The notes: generated from the sequence alone by a model not told the origin. 64,000 nucleotides of DNA from Iocasia fonsfrigidae (GCF_017751145.1 NZ_CP046640.1:2336137-2400136); one strand, 5' to 3'. Numbered from the stretch's first letter, positions 43,604-53,181 are shown. Translations and numbers: made by a program.

Positions 43604-44120
43604 GCTGATCACCCTCTCTATTAACTAAAGCCTGTAGTCTAAATTCAACATCATTATTCTCTCTCAAATTAAGTAATTTAACCCCTTTGAAAAAGGGAGA
43701 TAACTTCATATTATTGATCAACTCTAATACCCGCAAATTATTCTCTGCCCGACCGAAGAGCTGCAGGATATCACCCTCTATCTCCATTGTCTCCAGCATA
43801 GTCTTCTGGGGAATAAGATAACCCTGTTCCCTGATAATATCATTCCAGATATACCTTAATGCTGCCATCTTTGCTTCTATTTCTTCCAGTTCTTTAACTC
43901 GCTTTTCCAGACTATGGTATTCATTTAAGCTGATACTTAATTTAGCCAACTGCCTATCCAGTCTATTCACCTCAGCTTTTAAGCTCTTTTGCCCGGTATA
44001 GAGGAAATAGTAGTTTAATCCAAGGGCAGTTATAAATATTAATAAAGAGATAATAAATATTGTTTCACCCCAATTTATAGCACTACTTTGCTTTTTTTCC
44101 TCAAGTAGGTTTACCCTCAT
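43581..44120 (-). CDS. pilN: PilN-like pilus assembly protein
   Basis: 179 residues. The short cytoplasmic N-terminus MRVNLLEEKKQ is the PilM-binding motif of PilN, followed by one membrane segment (about 21-40), a coiled coil (about 45-75) and a small alpha/beta domain with LIPQKTMLETMEIEGDILQL. Overlaps pilM by four bases and pilO by 23-32. Together these build the alignment complex. Confidence 0.88.
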   Translation of the reverse strand: MRVNLLEEKKQSSAINWGETIFIISLLIFITALGLNYYFLYTGQKSLKAEVNRLDRQLAKLSISLNEYHSLEKRVKELEEIEAKMAALRYIWNDIIREQGYLIPQKTMLETMEIEGDILQLFGRAENNLRVLELINNMKLSPFFKGVKLLNLRENNDVEFRLQALVNREGDQRAEQFKP

Positions 44121-45178
44121 CTAGCTAACACCTCACTTGCAGCAAGCCCCACTGTTACAGCAAATTCCTCTAATTTGGAATCCTTTTCCCCCTTATACTT
44201 TATTCCCTCAAAAGGATTTAATGGATAGAGATCTCTCCCTATAGTCTCTGTTATTAACTCCGGGAGATTCTTTAATCTGGAACTACCACCAGTCAAAAAA
44301 ACCTCGTTCACATCTTCTCTATATTCCATTTGATAATAGTCCAGACTACGCTTGATTTCCTCGGCTAGATTATTAGCTGCTGAAAAAAGAAAATGAGCTT
44401 CTGACCCTGAACTGGCTGCCTGAGAAATAAGACGTTCCAGCTCAAGGTCTTTTTCCCCTCTCAGCTGGATACCATTTTCTCCTTTAAATCTCTCTGCCTC
44501 ATTATATCTCAGATTTTTTCCCTCCATAAGTGTGCTGCTGAAATCATTACCACCAACAGCTATCACCCTGGAAAGAAAGATATTCTTACTACTGCCAATA
44601 ATAATTCTGGTTCCTGAGGCACCGATATCAATCACAGCTGCTGTAGAATCATCCAGCTTATTTTGAAAATCCAGCAGGGAGAGCAGGGCCATGGGTTGTA
44701 TGTTTATAACAGAGGGAGTTAAGTTTATCCTTCTAAAAACACTTTTAATACTGGCTATAATATCACTCTTAACGGCAAGCAGTAAAATCCCCAGCTTATC
44801 CCTTTCCTGTGAGATGATTTTGTAATCAAGGACAGCATTTTCTACAGGGTAGGGCAGGTAATCAGCTGCCTCCCATTTTAAGGCCTCTGCCAGTTCATCA
44901 GCACCCATCACAGGGAGCTCTATCTTTCTGATGATAAGGTTATTGACTGGTATAGTAGTAACTATCTCATCCCTTTTACCATTAAGCTCCTCTAACAGTT
45001 CTGCCAATCTAGCTGCCACAACAGCCTCATCAATAATCCGCCCATCTTTAATACTTTCATATGGCAGTTTCTTTAAGGAAATACCCTCCAGCATCAAATC
45101 AGAATCATTAATAAACCTGGCTGCCTTAATACTATCTGTTCCTATATCTACTGTAGTAAACCTCTTTTTAAACAGCAA
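44117..45178 (-). CDS. pilM: PilM, actin-like cytoplasmic pilus assembly protein
   Basis: 353 residues of the actin/FtsA fold. VDIGTDSIKAARF and AVIDIGASGTRIIIGSSK are the phosphate-binding loops, EVFLTGGSSRLKNLPELI the adenosine motif, and NVIPVNNLIIRKIELPV-like sequence is the 1C-domain region. PilM binds ATP and the PilN tail. First of the pilM-N-O-P-Q block, 27 bases after pilX. ATG at 45178. Confidence 0.93.
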   Translation of the reverse strand: MLFKKRFTTVDIGTDSIKAARFINDSDLMLEGISLKKLPYESIKDGRIIDEAVVAARLAELLEELNGKRDEIVTTIPVNNLIIRKIELPVMGADELAEALKWEAADYLPYPVENAVLDYKIISQERDKLGILLLAVKSDIIASIKSVFRRINLTPSVINIQPMALLSLLDFQNKLDDSTAAVIDIGASGTRIIIGSSKNIFLSRVIAVGGNDFSSTLMEGKNLRYNEAERFKGENGIQLRGEKDLELERLISQAASSGSEAHFLFSAANNLAEEIKRSLDYYQMEYREDVNEVFLTGGSSRLKNLPELITETIGRDLYPLNPFEGIKYKGEKDSKLEEFAVTVGLAASEVLAR

Positions 45179-45204
45179 TTTTTATCACCTCACAGTTTTT
45201 AATT

Positions 45205-46239
45205 TTAAAATTCCTGCCAGTCAGTTATTTTTCTCGTACATGCATTGGAACCTGTTCCAGGTATAAGGATACCCATCTTGCTAAAAACATCCAAATACCC
45301 CCTATCCTGTGTTAATTCAAATTTATTATTAACTTGTATCGTATCCCTGGAAATTATCGTACCCTTCATATCAACTTGCTCTTTAAAATGAATATGCCCC
45401 TCAGCATATAATAGAAAATTACCTTCCAACTTAGCGCTTTCCTCAAATAGAACATTATCAGAACAGATAATAATAAAAAAATCATCTGAATTTTTGTTGA
45501 TTTTAGTATGTTTTTTAAAAGTTAAATGACCTTTAACAACCAGAATACCCTCTCCTAGAATTGTAAGTTCTTTATCAAAAACAACACCGTAATCTATATC
45601 TTTTATTTCCTGATTGAAATTTAAGGTGTTCTGGCTATTTTGATCAAAAACTAAATCTGTATAATCCGTTGTAAAAAAATCATTATAATCAGGAATAAAT
45701 TCCGGATCTTGACCTTCAATCCACTCACCATTAAACACCATATCTGACCCTGCTTGCACATCTTCAATTTTTCCCGCAGTTTTTATATTACCGTTTATTT
45801 CACCTTTTTCATTACCATTAAAATGAATATTACTATAATTAGCTATGGCATTATTATATACATCATCAAATATAATTTTATAAGTAACACTAAGTTTTCT
45901 ACTTACACTATTATATTTTATAACTGAATCAATAATATACTCATCACCACTTATATTCCGTGATAACTTTTCTATATCTAAACCATTCAATAAATTCACT
46001 ATTTTAGCCTTTTCTTCATTGATTAATTCATTATCATCCCATTTACTATCATCAGCAAGCAGATAACTGGCATATTCAACAGCTGACTCAGCATAGTAAT
46101 CTGCCTGAAGCATATTTTCTTCATACCTGGAGATATGTATCTCATTATTAATGGTAACTGCCATTCCAGCAGCTAACACAATCAAAGTCAGCATTAAGAC
46201 CATACTTAAAACCAGCACAGAACCACCCTGCTTCCCCAT
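45205..46239 (-). CDS. PilX-like minor pilin/pilus assembly protein
   Basis: About 344 residues. The N-terminus GKQGGSVLVLSMVLMLTLIV resembles PilX, a hydrophobic helix without the Gly-Phe-Thr-Leu-Ile-Glu prepilin motif, followed by NEIHISRYEENMLQADYYAE and a long repeat-like beta domain (for example GEGILVVKGHLTFKKHTKIN) that looks like a bactofilin/beta-helix or DUF7305 region. It may initiate or cap the pilus. The frame begins at ATG 46263, but AAGGAGG eight bases before the ATG at 46239 supports this start. Between pilW and pilM. Confidence 0.75.
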   Translation of the reverse strand: MGKQGGSVLVLSMVLMLTLIVLAAGMAVTINNEIHISRYEENMLQADYYAESAVEYASYLLADDSKWDDNELINEEKAKIVNLLNGLDIEKLSRNISGDEYIIDSVIKYNSVSRKLSVTYKIIFDDVYNNAIANYSNIHFNGNEKGEINGNIKTAGKIEDVQAGSDMVFNGEWIEGQDPEFIPDYNDFFTTDYTDLVFDQNSQNTLNFNQEIKDIDYGVVFDKELTILGEGILVVKGHLTFKKHTKINKNSDDFFIIICSDNVLFEESAKLEGNFLLYAEGHIHFKEQVDMKGTIISRDTIQVNNKFELTQDRGYLDVFSKMGILIPGTGSNACTRKITDWQEF

Positions 46240-46255
46240 CAACTGTCCCTCCTTT

Positions 46256-46795
46256 TTAACCATTATTGTCAGTTATTCTGCGGTAGAACTCCTCGACAAA
46301 GGTATAACTCTCTCCATCCTTTTTCTCAAGCTCTACTGTAATAGTGATCATCTTATTATTTTCGCTTAGCTCAAATTTATTTGCCTTGCTACTAATAAAA
46401 GTAATCCGGTTACCCCAGTTAAAATTACCCTCACTGTATGCAATTTTTTTTCTATAATATAATTCTCCATCATTTTTGATACCAAAACCAATACCATTAT
46501 AATCCCCACTACCTGCCTCAATTGTTGAAAAGGTAAACCTGACTTTATCCTGGTTAGAATTATAACTGTTATTAATAGTAACTGTTTTTGCCATTCGTAT
46601 ATATGGGGCTATTCTATCGACAATAATCCTATGATCCTGCTGGATATTCACTTTTTCTCGATTAAAATCAAGGACTACAGTACTGCTCAAAAAAGCACTA
46701 TAAATAAGAGTAGTTAATAAAGCAATTATAGCCACTGCCAGCAGAACCTCAATGAGTGTAAAAGCACTCTCGGAATTGTTTTTTATAACCCTCAC
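46256..46795 (-). CDS. PilW/GspJ-like minor pseudopilin
   Basis: 179 residues. The prepilin signal SESAFTLIEVLLAVAIIAL has Ala instead of Gly at the -1 cleavage position, then Phe and Glu5, which still allows processing by PilD. A beta-rich C-terminal domain follows, with NGIGFGIKNDGELYYRKKIA. PilW/GspJ-type proteins form the tip of pili. The start is GTG at 46795 after GGTG. Gene order pilV-pilW-pilX matches minor pilin operons. Confidence 0.8.
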   Translation of the reverse strand: MRVIKNNSESAFTLIEVLLAVAIIALLTTLIYSAFLSSTVVLDFNREKVNIQQDHRIIVDRIAPYIRMAKTVTINNSYNSNQDKVRFTFSTIEAGSGDYNGIGFGIKNDGELYYRKKIAYSEGNFNWGNRITFISSKANKFELSENNKMITITVELEKKDGESYTFVEEFYRRITDNNG

Positions 46796-47211
46796 TTTTT
46801 CACCACCAGTGACTTCAATTCTATTTCTTTTTTGGAGCCATCCCAGCTAATAACAACAGTAATTAACCGTCCATCATTATTACCATCACCATCAATATCA
46901 ATATTGCCAGTTATCCGGGAATTAATCTTAAAATCATCAGCCTTAAGACTGTAATCACTATCAATCAAGTTATCTATTTCACTATAATAGCTGAGGTTCA
47001 AGGTATCCCAATCATTTATACAGGCCAGTTTTATATTTTCCATTGTATCTGCTGCAATCTTTACAGCCTGAGCACGTTTTCCTGCCTGATGGGTATAAAT
47101 TACACTATTGGCAAAATATCCCGAAATAGAGATAAAAACAACAGCTATAATCACTATAGTCAATAAAACCTCAATTAGTGTAAAACCAGTATCTCGCTTT
47201 AAACCAAGCAT
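46792..47211 (-). CDS. PilV/GspI-like minor pseudopilin
   Basis: 139 residues. The prepilin signal KRDTGFTLIEVLLTIVIIAV is canonical (Gly-Phe, Glu5). The following domain is short, with AVKIAADTMENIKLACINDW, NTLNLSYYSEIDN-like sequence, and VVISWDGSKKEIELKSLVV. The earlier GTG at 47220 is not needed; ATG at 47211 lies after AGAGGGTG at six bases. Overlaps pilW by four bases. Confidence 0.85.
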   Translation of the reverse strand: MLGLKRDTGFTLIEVLLTIVIIAVVFISISGYFANSVIYTHQAGKRAQAVKIAADTMENIKLACINDWDTLNLSYYSEIDNLIDSDYSLKADDFKINSRITGNIDIDGDGNNDGRLITVVISWDGSKKEIELKSLVVKK

Positions 47212-47227
47212 ATTACCCACCCTCTAG

Positions 47228-47647
47228 TTATTCTTTATGAATAAAACCAGTCCCTGTAACAACTACTTTAAGACTATTAACACCATCTGATAATATAAGG
47301 GTTCCCCCGTCAGCAGTCCCCAGTGGTTTAAATCTAAGCTGATTATCATTACGACTACAGCTAATTGTAAATCTATTGCCTACTTCAATAACCTTATTAT
47401 AAAAACTCTCACCATCTTTTTTTACAGCTAATTTCTTGCTGGATAATAGTTCCACCAGATAATCCTCTGATTCAATAATTGCAGTCTGTCGCACCTTTCT
47501 TAATGTCGAGTAAATAATCTCTCTATAATTTTTCATTTCCAATGAATTAAAATTAACAGCGGGAAAAATAAAAGAAATACTGAGACTTAGTATAGCAATC
47601 ACAAGTAAGAGCTCAAGCAGCGAAAAACCCCCTTCACCACAAAACAT
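47228..47647 (-). CDS. GspH/FimT-like minor pseudopilin
   Basis: 139 residues. Prepilin motif GEGGFSLLELLLVIAILSL, then a short domain of GspH-type with EIIYSTLRKVRQTAIIESED and LSDGVNSLKVVVTGTGFIHK. Such proteins are minor pilins that help initiate fibre assembly. Start ATG at 47647, with GTG three bases earlier as an alternative. Located between pilD and the PilV-like gene, 21 bases after pilD's stop. Confidence 0.85.
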   Translation of the reverse strand: MFCGEGGFSLLELLLVIAILSLSISFIFPAVNFNSLEMKNYREIIYSTLRKVRQTAIIESEDYLVELLSSKKLAVKKDGESFYNKVIEVGNRFTISCSRNDNQLRFKPLGTADGGTLILSDGVNSLKVVVTGTGFIHKE

Positions 47648-47670
47648 CACAACTCATCCCTTTCTTATGA

Positions 47671-48417
47671 TTAATAAAGACTCATTAAAATAGAAAACAA
47701 TTCTTCTCCATAAAACAGACTAATAATGGTACCAAGACCAATAAAAGGGGCAAATGGTATCCTGGTCTTTCTATCCATTATCCCAGCAATCATTAACACC
47801 AAACCAGTAATCGAACCAATTAAGGAAGCCAGAAAAATACCTATTAAGGTAAATTGCCAGCCTATAACGGCACCAATAACAGCAACCAGTTTAACATCCC
47901 CCATACCAAGGCCTTTACCATAGAGCAAGGCTAACAATAAAAACAATCCTCCGGGAACTAAAATACCTGTTAATGAACCCATCAAAGAAATATGATTCAA
48001 AAATATGGATGAGATAAGGGCAGTAATTAACGCCGGGTAAGTTAGTTTATTGGGAATAATCTTGTATTGTAAATCAATTAATGAACAGACAATTAGTATA
48101 CAGATTAAGATGCTGTAGATTATAAAGGATATATTAAGACCATAGTTATGATATAAAATAGTAAGCAAAAAAGCCGTTAATACTTCAACTACAGGATACT
48201 GCCAGCTGATAGCCTTAGCACAATACCTGCACTTACCCCTGTTCAAGAGGAAACTAAGCATGGGGATAAGGTCTCTTACCTTTAGATACTCACCACATTC
48301 TGGACAGTGGGAAGGTGGAGCAATTATTGATTCCTGACGGGGTAGACGGTAGATAAGCACATTGAGGAAACTACCGATTACTGTCCCCAGTAAAAAGATA
48401 AAGCTGTATAATAACAT
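47671..48417 (-). CDS. pilD: Prepilin peptidase / N-methyltransferase PilD
   Basis: 248 residues, eight membrane segments. The N-terminal methylase domain has the four-cysteine motif CPECGEYLKVRDLIPMLSF and KCRYCAKAISWQYPVVE. The aspartyl peptidase residues are in CSLIDLQYKIIPN and GKGLGMGDVKLVAVIGAVIG. It cleaves and methylates the pilin and four minor pilins of this cluster. ATG at 48417. Separated from the pilin gene by a strong hairpin. Confidence 0.95.
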   Translation of the reverse strand: MLLYSFIFLLGTVIGSFLNVLIYRLPRQESIIAPPSHCPECGEYLKVRDLIPMLSFLLNRGKCRYCAKAISWQYPVVEVLTAFLLTILYHNYGLNISFIIYSILICILIVCSLIDLQYKIIPNKLTYPALITALISSIFLNHISLMGSLTGILVPGGLFLLLALLYGKGLGMGDVKLVAVIGAVIGWQFTLIGIFLASLIGSITGLVLMIAGIMDRKTRIPFAPFIGLGTIISLFYGEELFSILMSLY

Positions 48418-48465
48418 AGATTCATCAACTCTTTTAAGATTTAGTTTAATATTAATTTTGTTTAT

Positions 48466-48496
48466 GGAACCAGGTTGGTGATATTAACCTGGTTCC
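48466..48496 (-). repeat. 11-bp perfect stem-loop after the major pilin gene, no U-tract
   Basis: GGAACCAGGTT and AACCTGGTTCC enclose a nine-base loop. On the minus strand it is followed by ATAAACAAAA, not by a T run, so it is unlikely to be an efficient terminator. It may act as an mRNA-stabilising or processing site that raises pilin expression over that of the downstream genes. Confidence 0.6.
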
Positions 48497-48532
48497 GAAT
48501 CTACACATGAAACATATTAACAATCCCTAACA

Positions 48533-48979
48533 TTAATCTTCTTCAGTAATTATTTCATAACCATCATCATTTTTCCTTAATACAACATCATTAATACCTT
48601 TTGCTGATCCTTTATATTTCATTGTTACTGTAATCTCATAACTATCTTCACCAGGGTTTTCATTATATGCATAACTAAACGACCAGTCATCTGTTACTTC
48701 ATTAAAATTATCAATATATTGTCCTAAATAATCATCTGATGTTAAATCGACCTCATTACCTGACGGATATTTATTTCCATTCTCTATATAATACATCTCC
48801 AATGAAGTCTTAACTGAGCCCAGAAAGGATACTGCTTCAGTCTGAATAGCTTTTTCATTAACCCCGGTTAACCTGGGAACAGCTATTGCAGCCAGTACAC
48901 TTATCACCGCAATGACAACCAGTAACTCAATTAAAGTAAAACCACTTTCACTCCTGAAAACCTCTCTAAATCTCTTCAT
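48533..48979 (-). CDS. pilA: Major type IV pilin
   Basis: 148 residues. A short basic leader ends in ESGFTLIELLVVIAVISVLA, the canonical class IVa cleavage (Gly-Phe) with Glu5; the hydrophobic helix is followed by VPRLTGVNEKAIQTEAVSFL and a small acidic globular domain ending with KNDDGYEIITEED. No disulfide cysteines are seen, which is common in Firmicute pilins. Acidic composition suits a saline habitat. Frame begins at GTG 48991, but ATG at 48979 fits AAGGGGTG at nine bases. Confidence 0.9.
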   Translation of the reverse strand: MKRFREVFRSESGFTLIELLVVIAVISVLAAIAVPRLTGVNEKAIQTEAVSFLGSVKTSLEMYYIENGNKYPSGNEVDLTSDDYLGQYIDNFNEVTDDWSFSYAYNENPGEDSYEITVTMKYKGSAKGINDVVLRKNDDGYEIITEED

Positions 48980-49109
48980 AATTTCAAACACCCCTTGTTA
49001 AATAAATTTTTATAAAAATATTCCTTTTTATAATATTACCAATTTTCACCCCCTTTTTCTTCTACTTTAGACCCAACTAAATATTTTCCTATCTCTGACA
49101 TCCTGGCTC

Positions 49110-50321
49110 CTAAAAATACTGATACATATCAAACATCGGCATCACAATAGATATTACTATAAAACCTACTACCAGGGCCAGCAGGACTATCATCATTGGT
49201 TCTATTAGGGAAATAGAGGCATCAATACTACTCTCTACCTCCTGTTCATAGAAAATATTGATCTTCTGCAGCATCTTTTCCAGTGAACCCGATTCTTCAC
49301 CAATCCTGACCATCTGAACAACCATCCCCGGGAATTCAGGTGCTTCAGCCAAGAGATGGGATAGATTGACACCCTCCCTGATCTGTCCCCGTGCTTCAAG
49401 TAAAAGATCAGCATAGACCTTGTTATTAAGCACCTCCTCAACAACAGCTAATGAAGCTAGTAGGTCAATACCACTCCCCAGTAGAACCGCCAGGGTACTG
49501 GCAAAACGTGAGACTATAATCTTTTTTATCATCTTACCAAGCACTGGAATCTTAAGAATAAATCTATCCAAGCTATATTTCCCTTTTGCTGTTTTAAGAT
49601 ATTTATATAATATTAAAATCAGTAATACCATAATAATCAGCAAAATCCACCAGTAAGCCTGGACAAAAGCACTTAGTCCCAGTAAAATTCTGGTAGGCCA
49701 GGGTAATTCGGCCCCAAACCCGGCAAACATAGTGACAAACATAGGTACTATCCTGACCAGTAGAAAAATAACAACTAATATGGCCACAACTAATATGGTA
49801 AAAGGATAATAGAGGGCTGACTTTATCTTGCGGTTTATTTCATCCTGTCTCTCATAATGATTAACCAGTTGATTAAGTATTTTATCCAGCACACCACCGG
49901 TTTCACCAGCCTTAATTAATTGACAGTAGAGTGTGGGGAAAACAGCCGGGTATTTCATCATTGTTTCTGAAAGACTCATCCCGGTTTCTATATCCTCCTG
50001 CATACCACGAATAACTTCCTTTAACCGTGAGTGTTCAGTTTCCTGGTAAAGGATATTTAGACAATCAACCAGGCTGATCCCGGCATCGATCATGGCAGCA
50101 AACTGCTGGCTGAAAATCATCAAATCTTTAGTTTTAACCCTTTTATTCCCTGTCAGGTAATCAGCAAGTTTCTTTTTCTCTTTTTTTTCATTAATAGCAG
50201 TAGGATAATACCCCTTTTCCTTCAGTTGTTTAGCTGCGAGATCAGCAGCTTCAACCTCAATAGTCCCACTTATCTTATTACCACTATGATTAACAGCCTC
50301 ATATTCATAGAGTGGAGACAT
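49110..50321 (-). CDS. pilC: PilC, inner-membrane platform protein
   Basis: 403 residues with two GspF domains. YEYEAVNHSGNKISGTIEVE at the start, then KTKDLMIFSQQFAAMIDAGI and ETGMSLSETMMKYPAVFPTL in the first domain, GVNLSHLLAEAPEFPGMVVQ in the second. Three to four membrane segments (about 168-190, 219-238 and 370-395). PilC converts ATPase motion into pilus assembly. Follows pilT by 25 bases and lies upstream of the pilin gene. Confidence 0.97.
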   Translation of the reverse strand: MSPLYEYEAVNHSGNKISGTIEVEAADLAAKQLKEKGYYPTAINEKKEKKKLADYLTGNKRVKTKDLMIFSQQFAAMIDAGISLVDCLNILYQETEHSRLKEVIRGMQEDIETGMSLSETMMKYPAVFPTLYCQLIKAGETGGVLDKILNQLVNHYERQDEINRKIKSALYYPFTILVVAILVVIFLLVRIVPMFVTMFAGFGAELPWPTRILLGLSAFVQAYWWILLIIMVLLILILYKYLKTAKGKYSLDRFILKIPVLGKMIKKIIVSRFASTLAVLLGSGIDLLASLAVVEEVLNNKVYADLLLEARGQIREGVNLSHLLAEAPEFPGMVVQMVRIGEESGSLEKMLQKINIFYEQEVESSIDASISLIEPMMIVLLALVVGFIVISIVMPMFDMYQYF

Positions 50322-50346
50322 AAACTTCCCCCCCTTTATTCGTTAC

Positions 50347-51423
50347 TTAGCCAAACCTGGTGATGCCCTTTTTGATATATTCAGGATTAGTAGAACGCCT
50401 GACTGCAGTTTCCATACTGATCAATCCCTTTTCGTAAAGTGATATCAGGTAATTATTCATCACTATCATACCGTATTTCGCACCTGTCTGCATAATTGAT
50501 TCCAGTTGTGAACTTTTACCCTCGCGAATAATATTGCGTACAGCTGGAGTACCAATTAACACCTCCAGCCCAGCCACCATTCCCTCCATATCTGCCCGGG
50601 GCAAAAGCTGTTGAGCAATAATCCCGTTAAGTACAGAAGATAACTGGATTCGAACCTGCTGTTGTTGATGAGCTGGAAAAACATCAATAATTCTATCAAC
50701 AGTCTTGGGGGCATCAGTTGTATGGAGAGTAGCCAGCACCAGATGACCGGTCTCAGCAGATTCCAGAGCAATAGAAATAGTCTCCAGGTCACGCATCTCA
50801 CCTACCAATATTACATCTGGGTCCTGACGCAGGGCAGCCCGCAGTCCTGCAGCAAATGATCTGGTATCAATCCCTACCTCCCTTTGATGAACAATTGAAT
50901 TATTATGTTGATGGAGGTATTCAATCGGGTCCTCCAGGGTCAGGATATGACATTTCCTCTCTTGATTAATCTCATTGATCATTGAGGCCAGGGTAGTTGA
51001 TTTACCACTACCGGTTGGCCCAGTACATAAGACCAAGCCTCTGCGCTGAACCGCCATTTTTTTGAGTATTTCCGGCAACCCCAGGTCATCAATTGTCGGT
51101 ATCTCTGTCGGAATAATTCGCAGGGCCAGACTAACAGCCCCCCTCTGGCGATAGGCATTTACCCTGAAACGGGAAAAACCGGGAACACTATAAGAAAAAT
51201 CAAGTTCCCCTTGTTCCTGAAAGGTCTTCCACTGATCCTCATCCATCAGATACCGACATATCTCAATCAGGTCAGCGAAAGTAAATTTATGAGAATATTG
51301 TTCATAAGCCCTTAATACCCCGGTAGTCCTGACAACAGCCTGAGAATTTACCGTTAAATGGAGATCAGAAATATTAGCATCTTCAACAACACTCTTTAAT
51401 AATCCTATTATATCCAGGTCCAT
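50347..51423 (-). CDS. pilT: PilT, pilus retraction ATPase
   Basis: About 358 residues. Walker A GPTGSGKSTTLASMINEI, Asp box TLEDPIEYLHQHNNSIVHQR, Walker B DVILVGEMRDLETISIALES, and His box ATLHTTDAPKTVDRIIDVF. The presence of a retraction ATPase indicates dynamic pili able to support twitching or DNA uptake. Start ATG at 51423 after GGGTG; GTG at 51432 in frame is an alternative. Between pilB and pilC. Confidence 0.96.
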   Translation of the reverse strand: MDLDIIGLLKSVVEDANISDLHLTVNSQAVVRTTGVLRAYEQYSHKFTFADLIEICRYLMDEDQWKTFQEQGELDFSYSVPGFSRFRVNAYRQRGAVSLALRIIPTEIPTIDDLGLPEILKKMAVQRRGLVLCTGPTGSGKSTTLASMINEINQERKCHILTLEDPIEYLHQHNNSIVHQREVGIDTRSFAAGLRAALRQDPDVILVGEMRDLETISIALESAETGHLVLATLHTTDAPKTVDRIIDVFPAHQQQQVRIQLSSVLNGIIAQQLLPRADMEGMVAGLEVLIGTPAVRNIIREGKSSQLESIMQTGAKYGMIVMNNYLISLYEKGLISMETAVRRSTNPEYIKKGITRFG

Positions 51424-51439
51424 AATATTCACCCACCCC

Positions 51440-53116
51440 TTAGATTATTACCCGCATTAGTTCATCAATTGATGTAAGACCCTGTTTTACTTTGGCCACT
51501 CCATCCTGATGGAGTGTTGTCATATCGCAGGAAACAGCATACTTTTTAAGCTCATCCTCCATGATACCCCTGCTAAGCATTTTCTTTAGCTTATCATCAA
51601 CTACTAAAACTTCATGGACAGCCAGTCTTCCCCGGTAACCAGTAGAACTACACTTATCACAGTGCCGAGCCTGATAAACAGCAGCATCAAGTTCTTCAAT
51701 CCCTAGTATTTCTTTTTCCTCTTCCAAAAGGAATTTTTTCTCTTTACAGGAACTGCAAAGTCTCCTCAATAACCTCTGTGCTACCACCCCAATAAGAGTT
51801 GAGGAGACTAAATAAGGGGGGATACCCATATCTATTAATCGAGTAATCGAGCTTACTGCATCATTGGTATGTAGGGTACTTAAAACCAGGTGACCGGTCA
51901 AGGCAGCCCTGACAGCTATCTGGGCTGTCTCTTTATCCCTGATTTCCCCAATCATAATAATATCAGGGTCCTGTCTCAGAATTGACCTTAAAGTACTGGC
52001 AAAGGTCAGGCCTGTTCTGGGATCAGCCTGGATCTGATTAATCCCCTTAATCTGGTATTCAACAGGGTCCTCAACTGTCACAATATTTTTAGTTACCGAG
52101 TTTAAATAATTTAAAGCTGCAAATAGTGTGGTGGATTTACCACTACCAGTTGGTCCTGTAACGAGTAAAATACCGTGGGGCTGCTCAATTAAGGCTTTAA
52201 AACAGGAATAATTATCATCACTAAAACCCAGCTTATTAATATCAAGCAATGAATCATCTTTATTTAATAAGCGAATAACCAGTTTTTCCCCAAATACAGT
52301 GGGCAGAGTGGAAACCCTCATATCCAGCTTAACCCCTTTAACATTCATAGTTATCCTACCGTCCTGTGGTATCCTCCTTCTGGTAATATCCAGGTCGGCA
52401 ATAATCTTAAACCGGGAAATTAAAGCAGCCTGAGTATATTTAGGAGGGGTCATCTCTTCCCTTAAAACACCATCAATCCGATAGCGAACCCTTACCTCCT
52501 GTTCCTGTGGCTCAATATGGATATCACTGGCCCTCATCTGAAGAGCCTGGGTGATTATCAAGTTACTCAGTTTGACAATGGGGGCATCTTCTACCATCTC
52601 TTTTAACTGATCAAGTTCTGGTTCCTGCTTGTCCTGATAGCTGTCAAGACTATCAAAAATCTCAGCAGTATCCCCTTTATCCATCGAATAGATTGTATTA
52701 ATGGCCTTCTTAATTAACTTTGCAGCAGCAATACAGCTTTCCACCCTCATACCAGAAGTCAATTCAAGGTCATCAATAGCTACCAGGTCTGTGGGATCAC
52801 TCATAGCCACCCTTAATTTATTCTTCCTCACCTCAAGTGGTATAACATTATGACGGCGGGCAATATTCTCTGGTATATAATCAGCCAAACGGGGATTAAT
52901 TATATAATTTGACAGGTCAACATGAGGTATACCCAGCTGAAACTCCAGAACCTGAATCAGGTCTTTTTCCTTTAAGTAATTTAAGTCAATCAGTATCTGT
53001 CCCAGCCTCTTACCTGTTTCCTGCTGGACCTTCATAGCCTCCTGCAGTTGTTTTTCTGTCACAAAGTTAAAATTAACAAGTAATTCACCTAATTTTAAAC
53101 GTCCCTTATTTTTCAT
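51440..53116 (-). CDS. pilB: PilB, pilus extension ATPase
   Basis: About 558 residues. The N-terminal MshEN domain (LGELLVNFNFVTEKQLQEAM and KDLIQVLEFQLGIPHVDL) is a c-di-GMP or nucleotide sensor in related ATPases. The core has LVTGPTGSGKSTTLFAALN, VTVEDPVEYQIKGINQIQ, PDIIMIGEIRDKETAQIAVR and STLHTNDAVSSITRLIDMG. A zinc module CSSCKE and CDKCSSTGYRGR is present. ATG at 53116 is favoured over GTG 53125. First gene of the pil operon; see the direct repeat upstream. Confidence 0.97.
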   Translation of the reverse strand: MKNKGRLKLGELLVNFNFVTEKQLQEAMKVQQETGKRLGQILIDLNYLKEKDLIQVLEFQLGIPHVDLSNYIINPRLADYIPENIARRHNVIPLEVRKNKLRVAMSDPTDLVAIDDLELTSGMRVESCIAAAKLIKKAINTIYSMDKGDTAEIFDSLDSYQDKQEPELDQLKEMVEDAPIVKLSNLIITQALQMRASDIHIEPQEQEVRVRYRIDGVLREEMTPPKYTQAALISRFKIIADLDITRRRIPQDGRITMNVKGVKLDMRVSTLPTVFGEKLVIRLLNKDDSLLDINKLGFSDDNYSCFKALIEQPHGILLVTGPTGSGKSTTLFAALNYLNSVTKNIVTVEDPVEYQIKGINQIQADPRTGLTFASTLRSILRQDPDIIMIGEIRDKETAQIAVRAALTGHLVLSTLHTNDAVSSITRLIDMGIPPYLVSSTLIGVVAQRLLRRLCSSCKEKKFLLEEEKEILGIEELDAAVYQARHCDKCSSTGYRGRLAVHEVLVVDDKLKKMLSRGIMEDELKKYAVSCDMTTLHQDGVAKVKQGLTSIDELMRVII

Positions 53117-53181
53117 TCGACCCACCCTGACTCTCCTACAATTTTATAAATAATCCTTTTATCTGTCTATACAGAAAAATC

